A model generated the notes under the pieces. The model worked only from the letters and a program-made list of their open reading frames with translations, did not search any database and was not told where the DNA came from. 64,000 bases of DNA from assembly GCF_033568475.1 (NCBI RefSeq), contig NC_133120.1:48539751-48603750 (forward strand), written 5' to 3'. Source of the stretch: Henckelia pumila (taxonomy: Eukaryota; Streptophyta; Magnoliopsida; Lamiales; Gesneriaceae). Positions 9,834 to 21,400 of the stretch are shown one piece after another. Both the position numbers and the translations under genes were made by a program. Within the stretch, counting starts at the first letter, position 1. Each line of letters begins with the position of its first letter.

Positions 9834-11790
9834 TGTATGAAATACTGAAAAGGAAAACAGACATATATCAATGATTGTTTAACAATTTACTAAGACATAA
9901 AATAGGCGAATTTAATTTTATGAATCTCACTCCCACTATTTTAACGATTTCACCACCCTCTAGTGAAAACGGGAAACTTTTTCCTTAGTGAGAACATGGA
10001 GTCCAATTGACAAACTTATGGTCCCGAATAATATCAGCCAACCATAATTCTCAAAAGGTAGAGCCCAATTGCTTCCAAAGCAACCCCCATGTATTTACCT
10101 CATGTCCAATAAGGGCCCAATAATATGACGCCGTTTAAAGTGACATGTCAAGATGACCCATCAATATTAAGTTGTGATGGACGGTCGCCATGTAGATCCC
10201 CCAATAATATGAGCCGATCCCATGGGAGTTCCACCCAACTTACAACATTTGTCGATCCAATGTACAGCTTTCCGACGGACGGGCCCCCCCAATAATATGA
10301 GCCGGACCGTATCCGCGGGTAGCATCACATACATTGACCGTTGATGGAAGGTAGGAACATTTAAACAATATTTAAATTTCCTTTATTTATCTTGATATAA
10401 ATTTTAAATCATATTTAAAATGAGGGATTTTATTTATAAAAATATTTGTCTCATCATATTTAATTTATTGCATGCATTGCCGGATTCACGCAATTTATGT
10501 CTAAACATGCATACAATCATAATATCACATATTATATAGGATGATCGATTCCATTTCTAATTGACCCGTGGTTGCCAATCACGGGTCTTAGTCCAATCCT
10601 AGGTAATATGCAGTATGCAAATGCAATCCTATTACATATGCTTCCAATTTACATTTCTTCAGTCTTCATTGTCTGCTGGGCCCACCATCTTCAAATCTTG
10701 ATCTCCCACTAAATCTAATGTATTTACAATAAATAACAATAACAAGTAGGGGATACATTTTTAGGGGGTGGGAACGGGCTATAAACCAAGCCCACTTTTA
10801 TTACATATGACATTCATATCGGGCCATAAACCAGGCCCATTAATAAAACCAACAATAATAAAGACAAAATGTAAATTCCTAACATACACCTACAAAATTG
10901 GTCATGGCAATCGATCATCCTTATCCAATAACATTTAATTCAAAATTAATTTATTGGATAACATGCTGTGGCAATTCAAATTTAAACAAGATAAAATCAT
11001 ATTTTATATATAAAATCTCATTTCACATATAAAATCATATTTTATCTCTATATCAAATAAAATCATATTTTATCTATAAAATCCAATTTTACAAATAAAA
11101 TCATATTTTACTTAATATATCATAAGATCATATCTTATCATCAATTGTACCAAAATAATTGATTTCAAAATTCAATTTACGGATAAAATATTAAAATTTT
11201 TCAAAAATTCAAATTTATCCAAAATCAATTTTAAAATTTACGGACTCGAACAATTCGATCCGAAATCTCGTGAACCAATCAAAAACAATTTTTGACCGGA
11301 CCAAAAATAAAATTTTAAATATTAAAATTAATAAAAATATAATTTTTCCCGCGGGCCGCCCGGGACACTCCCGGGCCGGCCCGCACCCGGGGCGCGGGCC
11401 GGGGGCAGCCCGGCTGCCCCCTTAGGGCAGCGCCTGGCGCCGCCCCTGGGCGGCGCCGAGCGCCGCCCCTGGGCAGCGCCGAGCGCTGCCCTGCGCAGCG
11501 CCCAGCGCTGCGCTGGGCAGCGCACAGCGCTGCCCTGGGCGGCGCCGTGCGCCGCCCTGGGCGGCGACGGTCGCCGCCTTGGGCGGCGCCGTGCGCCCCC
11601 TTTGGGCGGCGCCGTGCGCCGCCCGGGGCAGCAACAATTGCTGCCCCACCGGGCAGCGATCCAATCGCTGCCCGGGTTTTGCCCCGAAAAATTTTTATTT
11701 TTTTTTTATTTAAAAATATTTATTTTGTTTCAAAAACCGAGACTCAAAAATTTTGTACAATTGATTAATTTAATCGTTTGATCTGAGCAA
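9834..11790 (-). other. Long 5' leader of Copia-1
   Basis: About 2 kb without a gene between the primer site and gag. It contains four spaced copies of a motif that reads CATATTATTGGG or close to it on the minus strand (10020-10310), two copies of GGGCCTGGTTTATGGCCC-like sequence (10770-10840), an AT-rich part with repeated AAATCATATTTTA (10990-11130), and the GC-rich hairpin array at 11401-11673. The Copia-2 leader (16683-18453) has the same layout. Confidence 0.8.
11401..11673. repeat. Array of 12 short GC-rich hairpins with covarying arms
   Basis: Twelve palindromic units of 21-23 bases lie nearly end to end, each with 9-10 base arms and most with a 3-base loop. Starts are 11401, 11425, 11448, 11471, 11493, 11515, 11537, 11559, 11581, 11604, 11625 and 11651. 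Arms vary between units but pairing is mostly kept: GGGCGGCGC/GCGCCGCCC, GGGCAGCGC/GCGCTGCCC, GCGCAGCGC/GCGCTGCGC and GGGCAGCAA/TTGCTGCCC. The units at 11425, 11559 and 11581 have imperfect arms. Copia-2 has about four comparable units at 16790-16877. The array begins about 120 bases past the primer site in RNA sense. Alanine/glycine-rich open frames crossing it are by-products of its composition. Confidence 0.9.
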
Positions 11791-11806
11791 CCTGGCTCTG
11801 ATACCA
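11791..11806 (-). other. Primer-binding site of Copia-1 (initiator tRNA-Met type)
   Basis: On the minus strand it reads TGGTATCAGAGCCAGG one base after the 5' LTR. TGGTATCAGAGC is the standard plant Copia site complementary to the 3' end of initiator tRNA-Met. Copia-2 has the same site at 16668. Confidence 0.9.
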
Positions 11807-11807
11807 C

Positions 11808-13667
11808 TGTTGGAAAACGCGGCTCTCTGATCAATCACGATTGATACCCGGTGCAGCGGAAGTTTAAAATTTTCTCATGGAACGATTCCATGGTGTGGGT
11901 ATCAACCATTCAACGATTAAATTATTGTGTGTGTAAAATTTAAATAACAATTAAATAAATTTTACCTCAAATCTCGCAACGAGATTAATGGACACCAACA
12001 GAACAATTCTGCTCTTGTTGTCTCTCCCTGGAACCGATGAACTCCTTCAATCAGGTCCACGAACAGAGGTTTAATCCCTCTGATAGATTGCACTAGAAAA
12101 TCTATCAGAAGTTTTCTGCGAAGAGATTACACGAATCTGATTCGTTATTCCTTACTGCAATTCAAAATCACAGACCGGAATTTCTCGGGCAGAGCAAAAG
12201 GGGACGGCCGAAATTCTTTGAGAGAGAGGGTAGGGTTTTCGAAAATTGCTCTCAAAAATAATGACCTGTTCTGTCTAATTTCTGTACTGAAATAACTTAT
12301 TTATAATGCAGGCCACTAACACCTTAGGGCCCATTAGTCATAAGCTGGGGCCCGACAAGCAAAGCCCACTCGTTCAGAAATTAATATAAAATTCATCGTG
12401 ACTCCGATTGATGAAACGATTTCACCAATGTGCACAGAAACCATTTCTGCACGTTTTAAAGTCAAAATAAATTTTCCTGAATCCGAATTCAGTGGTTTCC
12501 AAAAATGTCCATCCCTATGTCATTTTAGGAAATCCTACTCCCTTACTCTTATTTAAGAAGTCCAACTCCTTAGTTCATTAAATTTAACTCTTTAAATTTA
12601 ACTATCTCAACGGGGATTAAAACTCCATTACACTGTGTGACCCTCAATGGTTCAGGGATACAGCTAGCCGTGGGCTCACAACTCCTTGTGACTCGGAACA
12701 ACACTTTCCGACTTGCCCAACGAATCATGGTAAAGCGCCTAGCAACATCGCCCCATGATTCCCTAGGTATCACTGATAGTGCCTACAAGAACCAGTAGAT
12801 TTTGGTTAGCGTACAGTACGGTCCCTTCATCCATATATCCCGATCGAATCAACAACCATTGGTATATCGAGAGTCGCTCAAGATTCGATAACTATGCAAT
12901 GCATCTTGAAGATCAAATTAGTGACATCGCATGTGCTACTAAGAAACCATTTCTTAAATCACATCAAGTACTCTGGCCAGAGATTTGTCACACTAATATC
13001 TCCTCAGATCGCATAGGATATCCACACTCGCAAGTATGTGGTGAATCCTTGACAACAATGCATTGACTCCTATATGTGTCGTAACTGTACCCAATCTCGA
13101 CACCTGATGACCCCCTCAGAGTCGGTAAATGAGTCAAAGCACAGTACTAGCATATAGAGTCTCCATGATGTTTCAAGTCGTAAGGACTAATGGTGTACAA
13201 CCAAAACCGCGGACTTTATCCACTCGATAAGTGATAACCACTTGGAAAGTCCGGATAGGGTAGTTCGATTATTCATCCTATGAATATCCATTTGCATGCT
13301 TCGAACATCTCCATGTTCCCTACCAATGAAACGTGGTACTCCGCATCGCAAATGCTAGTCTCAAACTCGAGCGATCCTTATCCTTATTATCGGACGGCTC
13401 AATCGACTAGGAACGGTTTTAGAATATACAGTGACTATAAGATGTATTTCATGATAGACATCTCCATGTTCTACCATATCTTACATACACTATAGTATAT
13501 TCAAGGTCTTTATCAAAACAACAATAGTATATCACAATATAACAATATGAAGTAATGTAAAGTCATTGCCATAAAAGTGTAAATAATATTAAACAAAAGA
13601 TTGTTTATACAAAGAGTCAACAAAGCCCATAGCCACACAGTTGGCTCACTGGGCACCCACTCTTACA
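11808..13667 (-). repeat. 5' LTR of Copia-1
   Basis: 1860 bases, near-identical to 4048-5908. Its TATA box on the minus strand would drive the genomic RNA through the hairpin-rich leader. It is followed by the AGCTG duplication at 13668-13672. Confidence 0.95.
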
Positions 13668-14340
13668 AGCTGCTCATAAAGGTTATTTGCGCAAGGTGGA
13701 GGTGCAGATGGTTGTGCTATATGTTACTCGGTTCAAGGTTTATGGAAGTGCAAGCCGCGCATGGAGAGTAGTAGCTGGAATGGTGCAATGTGGGGAACTG
13801 GTAGTGCTATTGGGAGAGGCTAGGAGCGCGATAGCGCTAGAATAAGCGCTGATAGGGAGGTGGAGACGCGCGTTAGCACAAGGGGGAGGGCTGTTGGTGG
13901 ATGGGGAGGCTGCTGCAATGGATTGTGTGTGCATGGAAGGGAAGTGGCTGTATTGCGTGATTGCACAAAAAATAGCGCAGATGGGAATTCTGGTAGGGGA
14001 GCTGGAAGCGCAAGGTGACAAAGCTGTGATGCGCGATAGCTCTACAGGGTGCGCTAATGGTGATGTTGGTGGCGCGATTGCGCAATGTTGAGTGCTGTAG
14101 GTGAACTGGGTAGGCGCGTTAGCGCATCAGGGTGTGCTAATGGAGAAGGATTGGTAGCGCGATAGCGCATAGATATTGTGTGATAGCGCAAGGTGAGGCA
14201 CTGCTGAGTTGCGCGATAGCGCATGGTTCTGCATGTAAGGAAGCGTAGAGGTGAGGCAGGCGTGCATGAGCCTCTATTATCAACTCCCAAATCTTGAGCG
14301 GGCGCCCTCAAATCTTGGGCGAGCGCGCATAAGCCGCTGC
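13668..14340 (-). repeat. Athila-like internal spacer with GCGC-N4-GCGC palindromes
   Basis: This is the Athila-like element's sequence between the two Copia insertions. It holds around ten short palindromes built on GCGC with a 4-base middle, such as GCGCGATAGCGC and GCGCGTTAGCGC, spaced irregularly and often followed by AT. Open frames here (13740-14311) are short, overlap each other in all frames and have no domain, so I treat the region as non-coding. Confidence 0.75.
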
Positions 14341-14489
14341 CAGAAGACTTTTAAAATCCTGAAAAAATTTCAACACATTAATAAAATCAGGCCTCCAAAA
14401 TTCCCAATAATAATTTAAAAAAAACATAAAATTAACTAAAGAACAAAAATAAAAATAAAAGCATAAAATAAATAAAATAAAAAAAAACA

Positions 14490-14535
14490 AAAAACAAAAA
14501 ATTTTGGGTTGCCTCCCAAAAAGCGCTTGGTTTAG
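14490..14535 (-). other. Conserved Athila post-pol sequence, directly after the protease frame
   Basis: On the minus strand it reads GCTGACGACTCTAAACCAAG, then GCGCTTTTTGGGAGGCAACCC. From knowledge of Athila elements, this motif normally follows the integrase stop codon. Here it lies only a few dozen bases after the end of the protease-containing frame (14562). So the reverse transcriptase, RNase H and integrase genes are absent between them. Confidence 0.6.
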
Positions 14536-14561
14536 AGTCGTCAGCCCGACTTTCACCAGTG

Positions 14562-14825
14562 TTAAGTCTTCACTTTTTCTTTCACTCGCCAAATAAATTC
14601 CACGAACCGTCTTTTAAATTTCGCTCTCTTTTTCGTGGCCTTCATTGTTGGTAAATTCGGCGCTTCCATCTTCTCAACCGGCTCAATTAAGCACAATTCC
14701 TCGATGGGTGGGCTAGGTGTCTTCGTGAAGAATTTAAAAATCACTCGTTCGCACTCCACACCCATCGACAATTCCCCCTTCTTCACTTCAATTTTGGCAT
14801 CCGTTGTGGCCAAGAATGGTCTCCC
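14562..14825 (-). pseudogene. Athila-like protease, C-terminal part (split by Copia-2)
   Basis: It reads GRPFLATTDAKIEVKKGEL and continues the protease begun at 24220-24893; the two halves meet across the CTCCC duplication. The frame then runs about 60 residues through a Lys/Arg-rich tail (KATKKRAKFKRRFVEF) and stops at 14562. I do not recognise this tail; it is not reverse transcriptase. The first residues of the longer open frame (up to 14891) come from the Copia-2 LTR and are not part of the gene. Confidence 0.8.
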
Positions 14826-16666
14826 TGAAAGAGTGGGTGCCCGGTGAGCCAACTTGTGGCTAAGGGCTTTTATGACTCTATGTATAAACAATCTTTTGTT
14901 TAATATAATTTACACTTTTATAAAGGCGTTTACTTTATCTTTTATCATATTATTATGTTGTGACATACTATAAGATGTTTAGATGAAAACCTTGAATATA
15001 CTATAGTGTATGTAAGATGTGGTGGCACATGGGGATGGCTATCATGAAACACATCTTATAGTCACTGTATATTCTAAACAGTTCCTAGTCGATTGAGCCG
15101 TCCGTTAATAAGGATAAGGATCGCTCGAGATTGAGACTAGCATTTGCGATGCCGAGTACCACGTTTCATTGGTATGGAACATAGAGATGTTCAAAGCATG
15201 CAAATGGATATTCATATGATGAATGATCGAACTACCCTATCCGGACTTTCCAAGTGGTTTTCACTTATCGAGTGGATAAAGTCCGCGGTTTTGGTTGTAC
15301 ACCATTAGTCCTTACTACTTGAAACATCATTGAGACTCTATATGCTAGTACTGTACTTTGACTCGTTTACCGACTCTATTGGGGTCATCAAGTGTCGGGA
15401 TTGGGTACAGTTACGACACATATAGGAGTCGATGCTTTGTTGTCAAGGATTCACCACATACTTGCTAGTGTGGATATCCTATGCAATCTGAGGAGATATT
15501 AGTGTGACGAATCTCTGGCCAGAGTACATGATGTGTTTTAAAAAATGGTTTCTTAGTAGCACATGCGATGTCACTATTTGATCTTCAAGATGCATTGCAT
15601 AGTTATCGAATCTCGAACGACTCTCGATTTACCAATGGTTGTTGATTCGATCGGGATATATGGATGAAGGGACCGTACTGTACGCTAACCAAAATCTATT
15701 GGTTCTTGCAGGCACTATCAGTGATACCTAGGGAATCATGGGGCGATGTTGCTAGGCGCTCTTACCATGATTCGATGGGCAAGTCGGAAATTGTTGTTCC
15801 GAGTCACAAGGAGTTGTGAGCCCACGGCTAGCTGTATCCCTGAACCATTGAGGGTCACACAAGTAATGGATTTTTAATTCCCGTTGAGATAGTTAAATTT
15901 AAAGAGTTAAATTTAATGAACAAAGAAGTAGAACTTCTTATACCAGAGTAGAAGAGTAAGATTTCCTAAAATGACATAGGGATGGGCATTTTTGGAAATC
16001 ACTGAATTTGGATTCAGAAAATTTATCTTGACTTTAAAAGATGCAGAAATGGTTTCTGTGCACATTGGTGAAATTGGTTTATCAATCTGAGTCACGATGA
16101 ATTTTATATTAATTTCTGAACATGCGGGCTTTGCTTGTCAGGCTTGAACTTATGACTAATGGGCCCTAGCTGTTAGCAGCCCACATTATAAATAAGTTAT
16201 TGCAGTACAGAAATTACACAACAGAGGCATAATTTTCGAAAAACACTAGGGTTTTCTCTCTAGTGGCCGCCGCCCCTCTCCTCTCTCTGACAGAAAATCC
16301 AGCCTGTGAATTTTGAATTTGCAGTCTGGTTTAACGGATCAAATTCGTTAATTCTCTTCGTAGAAACTTCTGATAGATTTTCTAGTGCAATCTATCAGAG
16401 GGATTAAACTTCTGTTCGTGGACCTGATTGAATAATTGTTCGTCCATCAGTTCCTGGGATATACAACAAGAGCAGATTTATCTGTTGTTGTCCATAATCT
16501 CGTTTCGAGATTCAAGGTAAAAAATTTAATTGTTATTTAATTTTTACACGCACAATTTAATCGTAAAGTTTTGATACCCATGATATGGAATCGTTCCATA
16601 TAAAATTTTAAAACTTCCGCTGCACCGGGTATCAATTCTGATTGATCTGAACACCGTTTTCCAACA
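14826..16666 (+). repeat. 5' LTR of Copia-2
   Basis: It is recognisably homologous to Copia-1 LTRs in reverse complement but clearly diverged, so the two belong to separate subfamilies. It contains a TATA box at 16187-16194 and pyrimidine-rich CTCTCCTCTCTCT downstream. Confidence 0.93.
16187..16194 (+). promoter_or_regulatory. TATA box of the Copia-2 5' LTR
   Basis: TATAAATA is preserved at the same place as in Copia-1, about 480 bases before the LTR end. Transcription would start roughly 30 bases downstream. Confidence 0.6.
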
Positions 16667-16667
16667 G

Positions 16668-16683
16668 TGGTATCAGAGCCAGG
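16668..16683 (+). other. Primer-binding site of Copia-2 (initiator tRNA-Met type)
   Basis: TGGTATCAGAGCCAGG starts one base after the 5' LTR, identical to the Copia-1 site. Confidence 0.9.
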
Positions 16684-18453
16684 TTGCTCAGATCAAGCGA
16701 TTAAATTAATTGATTGTACAAAAATTTTTAAGCCTCGGTTTTTGAAACAAAACAAATTTTTAAAATTAAATTTTTGACGGGCAAAACACGGGCAGCGATG
16801 GTCGCTGCCCAGCGTAGCGCACGGCGCTGCCCATGGGCAGCGATCGTCGCTGCCCAAGGGGCAGCGACGGGCTGCCCGGCCCGAGCCCCTTTTGGGGCGC
16901 GGGCTGCCCGGGATCGTCCCGGGCGGCCCGGGAAAATGAATTTTATTTTTAATTAAAATTTTAATATGTTAAAATTCTATTTTTGGTCCGATCAAAAATT
17001 GTTTTTGATTGGTCCACGAGGCGTCGGATCGAATTGTTCGAGTCCAAAAATTTTAAAATTGATTTTTGGATAAATTTGAATTTTTGGAAAATTTATAGAT
17101 TTTATCCGTTAAATCAGATTTTATGAAATTAATTATTTTTGGTACAATTGATGATAAGATATGATCTTATGAAAATATTGAGTAAAATATGATTTTATGT
17201 ATAAAATTGGATTTTATATGTAAAATATGATTTTATTTGATAAAAAGATAAAATATGATTTTGTATGTAAAATAAGATTTTATATATGGAATATGATTTT
17301 ATCCTTTTTAATTTAATTGCCATTGCATGTTATCCAATAAATTAATTTTGAATTAAATATTATTGGATAAGGATGATCGATTGTCATGACCAATTTTGTA
17401 GGTGTATGTTAGGGAATTTACATTTGTTTTTATTGTTGTTGGATTTATTAATGGGCCTGGTTTATGGCCCAATATGAATTGTCATATGTAATAAAAGTGG
17501 GCCTGGTTTATGGCCCGTTCCCACCCCTTAAAATGTATCCCCTACTTGTCATAGTTATTTATTGTAAATACATTATACTTAGTGGGAGATGAAGATTTGA
17601 AGACGGAGGTGGGACCAGCAGACAATAAAGACTGAAGAAATGTAAATTGGAAGCACAATGTAATAGGATTGCATTGCATACTTGCATATCACCTAGGATT
17701 GGACTTAGACTCGTGATTGGCAACCACGGGTCGATTAGAAATGGAATCGATCATCCTGTATAATATATGATATTATCGTTGTATGCATGTTTAGACTAAA
17801 TTGTATGAATCCCGCAAGCATACAAATTTTAAATGATGAGACAAATTTTCAAAATTAAAATTCCTCATTTTAAATATGATTTAAAATTGATATCAAGATA
17901 AATAAAGGAAATTTAAATATTGTTTAAATGTTCCTACCTTCCATCAACGATCAATGTATGAGATGCTACCCGCGGATACGGTCCGGCTCATATTATTGGG
18001 GGGCCCGTTCGTCGGAAAGCTGTACATTGGATCGACACATGTTGTAAGTTGGGTGGAACTCCCATGGGATCGGCTCATATTATTGGGGGATCCACATGGC
18101 GACCGTCCATCACAACTTAATATTGATGGGTCATCTTGACATGTCACAATAAACGGCGTCATATTATTGGGCCCTTATTGGACATGAGGTAAAAACGTGG
18201 AGGTTGCTTTGGAAGCAATTGGGCTCTACCTTTTGAAAATTATGGTTGGCTGATATTATTCGGGACCATAGTTTTTCAATTGGACTCCATGTTCCCACTA
18301 AGGAAAACAGTTTCCCGTTTTCACTAGAGGGTAGTGAAATCGTTAAAATAGTGGGAGTGAGATTCATAAAATAAATTTTGCCTATTTTATGTCTTAGTAA
18401 ATTAATTAAACAATCACTGATTATTGTCTGTTTCTTTTCAGTATTTCATTAAG
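16684..18453 (+). other. 5' leader of Copia-2
   Basis: About 1.8 kb without a gene. It contains GC-rich hairpins at 16790-16935 (for example GGGCAGCGA/TCGCTGCCC at 16790-16810 and again at 16835-16855). AT-rich repeats of AAAATATGATTTTAT follow at 17160-17310. Two copies of GGGCCTGGTTTATGGCCC lie near 17455 and 17500. CATATTATTGGG-type motifs occur at about 17989, 18076, 18160 and 18251. Confidence 0.8.
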
Positions 18454-21400
18454 ATGAATTCGCGCAATCCACTATTCTCTATTCTCGAACAAAATAAATT
18501 GACTGGCGCAAACTATACGGAATGGTTCCGTAAGTTGAAGATTGTCTTGACCTCGGAGAAGATGCTCTACGTGTTAGAAAAATCTCCTCCGAAGGAAGCA
18601 CCATCTGATATAAGTCCGGAAGAGTTGGCCAAACTTGATATATGGTGGGACCATGATATCAAGGCCAAATGCTATATGCAAGCTTCGATGTCTGATGAAC
18701 TCCAGAGGCGATTTGAGGATACTATGCTGCTGACATTCACGTACAACTCAAGGAACTTTTTGGGGCTCAATCGAGAGCTGAAAGGTTCGCTACTGTAAAA
18801 GAGTTAATGACGTGTCGCATGCGTGAAGGGACTTCGGTCCGTGATCATGGGGTACGCGTGATTTGGCTCATACAGAAGTTGGTAACGCTTGATTTGGTAT
18901 TGGAGCATGAACTCAATGTGGACTTATTACTTCTCTCTCTTCCTTCATCGTTTGACGGTTTTGTGGTGAATTTCAATATGAACAAGATAGAGGCCTCCCT
19001 TGAAGAGATGGTCAATATGCTTGTAACTTATGAAGCCACTTTAAAGAAGGATAAACCGGTTCTCTTGGTGGGCTCCTCTTCTTCTGCTAAGAAGGGGCCA
19101 AGTACAAAGGGTAAGAAACGTTCTACCCCATCCAAGAAAACCGGACCCGAGAAGAAGAACAAGACAAAGGCTTCAAACATGGAAAAGTCCAAGGATGTTT
19201 GCCATTACTGCAAGAAACCCGGTCATTGGAAACGTAACTGCAAGGAATATCTAGAGCAGTTGCGAACTGCGAAGGGTATGTTTTATATTGAAATAAATGT
19301 TTCACTTAATACTACTTCTTGGGTATTGGATACCGGATGTGGTTCTCACATTTGCAATGATTTGCAGGTGATGACAAGAAGTCGCAAGCTTAGAATGGGT
19401 GAGACCCAGCTGAGACTCGGAAATGGTTCTAGAGTTGAAGCCAAAGCTGTGGGAGACGTTTATTTAATTTTGCAGAACGATTTTAAGTTACTTTTGAGAG
19501 ATGTTTTATTTGTTCCAGATTTGATTAAAAACATTATTTCTGTTTCTATGCTTGATAGAGATGGTTTTTCTTGCAATTTTGTGAATGGGATTTGCAATAT
19601 TTACAAGAATTAATGTTTGATTGGAAATGGACAACTTGAAAACGATCTATATAACTTAAAATTAAAAGACGTTCCAATAAATTATGTTGATAAACCGGTA
19701 ACAACGAACAAAAGGAAAATCGATAGTCAAAACCCGGCAAACCTTTGGCATGCTAGGCTAGGTCATATTTCCTCAAGGAGGATGAACAAGCTAGAGGGAG
19801 AGGGCATGTTTAATATGTCTGATATTAACTCTCTACCTACTTGTGAATCCTGCCTGAAAGGAAAAATGACTAAATCTCCATTCAAGGGAAAACCTGAGCG
19901 TAGTCAAAATCTGTTGGATTTGATCCATACAGATGTTTGTGGTCCATTTAGAATTGGTACTCAATTTGGCCACACCTACTTCATTACCTTTACTGATGAT
20001 TATTCAAGGTATGGGTATTTATATTTAATGAAATATAAGTCTGAAGCATTTGAAAAGTTCAAAGAATTCAAGGCTGAAGTAGAAAACAAGCTAGGTAAAA
20101 GTATTAAAGCACTTCGATCGGATCGAGGTGGAGAATACTTAAGTACCAAGTTTTTGGACTATCTGAAAGAGAATGGGATTCTCTCTCAGTGGACTCCTCC
20201 TATGACACCTCAGCTGAATGGTGTATCGGAGCGTCGTAATCGAACTTTTTTGGACATGGTTCGATCCATGATGAGCTTCACTGAGCTTCCACCTTCGTTT
20301 TGGGGCTACGCGCTTGAAACGGCGGTATTGTTGTTGAACAACGTTCACACTAAAGCATTGAACAAAACACCATACGAGTTATGGAATGGCAAAGCTCCTA
20401 AGTATTCGTACTTGAGGATTTGGGGATGTCCAGCTTACGTGAAGCAGACAGTGGGAGATAAGTTGGATAGTCGATCCACCTTATGTTATTTTGTAGGGTA
20501 TCCGAAGAATTCAATCGGATATTATTTCTATCATCCTACTGAAACAAAAGTGTTTGTTTCAAGGAATGCCACCTTCTTGGAGAAGGAGTTCTTATTGGAT
20601 AAGAAAGGCGAGATGATGGAACTCGAAGAAATTCGAGAAGAACCCGAAATACAAAATAATGATCCTACACCTCAGGAACCATTGATTGACACGCCTATTA
20701 CTAGAAGATCCGAGAGGACTTCTAGACCTCCTATTCGATATGGTCTTCTTCTTGAAGGGGATCAAGATGAACCCGACGTTGGATGTGATCCAAGAAACTT
20801 CAAGGAAGCAATTTCTGATGCGGATTCAAATTTATGGCTTGAAGCTATGCAGTCGGAAATAGATTTGATGCATACAAACCAAGTTTGGTCTTTAGTAGAT
20901 CCTCCCGATGGAATTGTTCCAATAGGGTGTAAATGGATCTACAAGAGAAATCTTGGGCCTGATGGTAAGGTATTGACCTACAAGGCACGATTGGTGGCGA
21001 AAGGTTATACTCAAAGACAAGGAGTTGACTATGATGAAACCTTTTCACCAGTTGCAATGTTCAAGTCCATAAGAATCCTTATTGCCATAGTTGCTTGGTA
21101 TGACTATGAGATATGGCAAATGGATGTGAAGACTGCATTTCTTAATGGAAACATTAAGGAAGAGATCTATATGACGCAGCCTGAGGGATACACATCCATG
21201 GGAAGCGAGCATAAGGTATGCAAGCTTCAGAGATCGATCTATGGTCTCAAACAAGCATCAAGAAGTTGGAACCAGAAATTTGATGAAACAATAAAGAATT
21301 TTGGTTTCATCAAGAATCCGAAGGAACCATGCGTGTACAAGAAAGTAGTTAAGGATGCTGTGACATTCTTAGTACTTTATGTTGATGACATCCTACTCAT

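Larger units (their letters stand above)
4048..13667 (-). mobile_element. Copia-1: young, nearly intact Ty1/Copia element
   Basis: LTRs at 4048-5908 and 11808-13667 begin TGTTGG and end TTACA on the plus strand, and are flanked by a perfect 5-base duplication AGCTG (4043-4047 and 13668-13672). I could see only four differences between the two LTRs, about 0.2 percent, so the insertion is recent. Reading on the minus strand: 5' LTR, tRNA-Met-type primer site, a leader of about 2 kb, gag, pol, polypurine tract, 3' LTR. The only coding defect I see is a one-base frame change between gag and protease. It is inserted in the 3' internal part of the Athila-like element. Confidence 0.96.

Noticed and set aside
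11328..11768. Ala/Gly/Pro/Arg-rich open frames on both strands across the GC-rich block
   Set aside because: They exist in several frames at once because the hairpin array is GC-rich and free of stops. There is no domain and no start context, and the homologous Copia-2 leader does not keep them.
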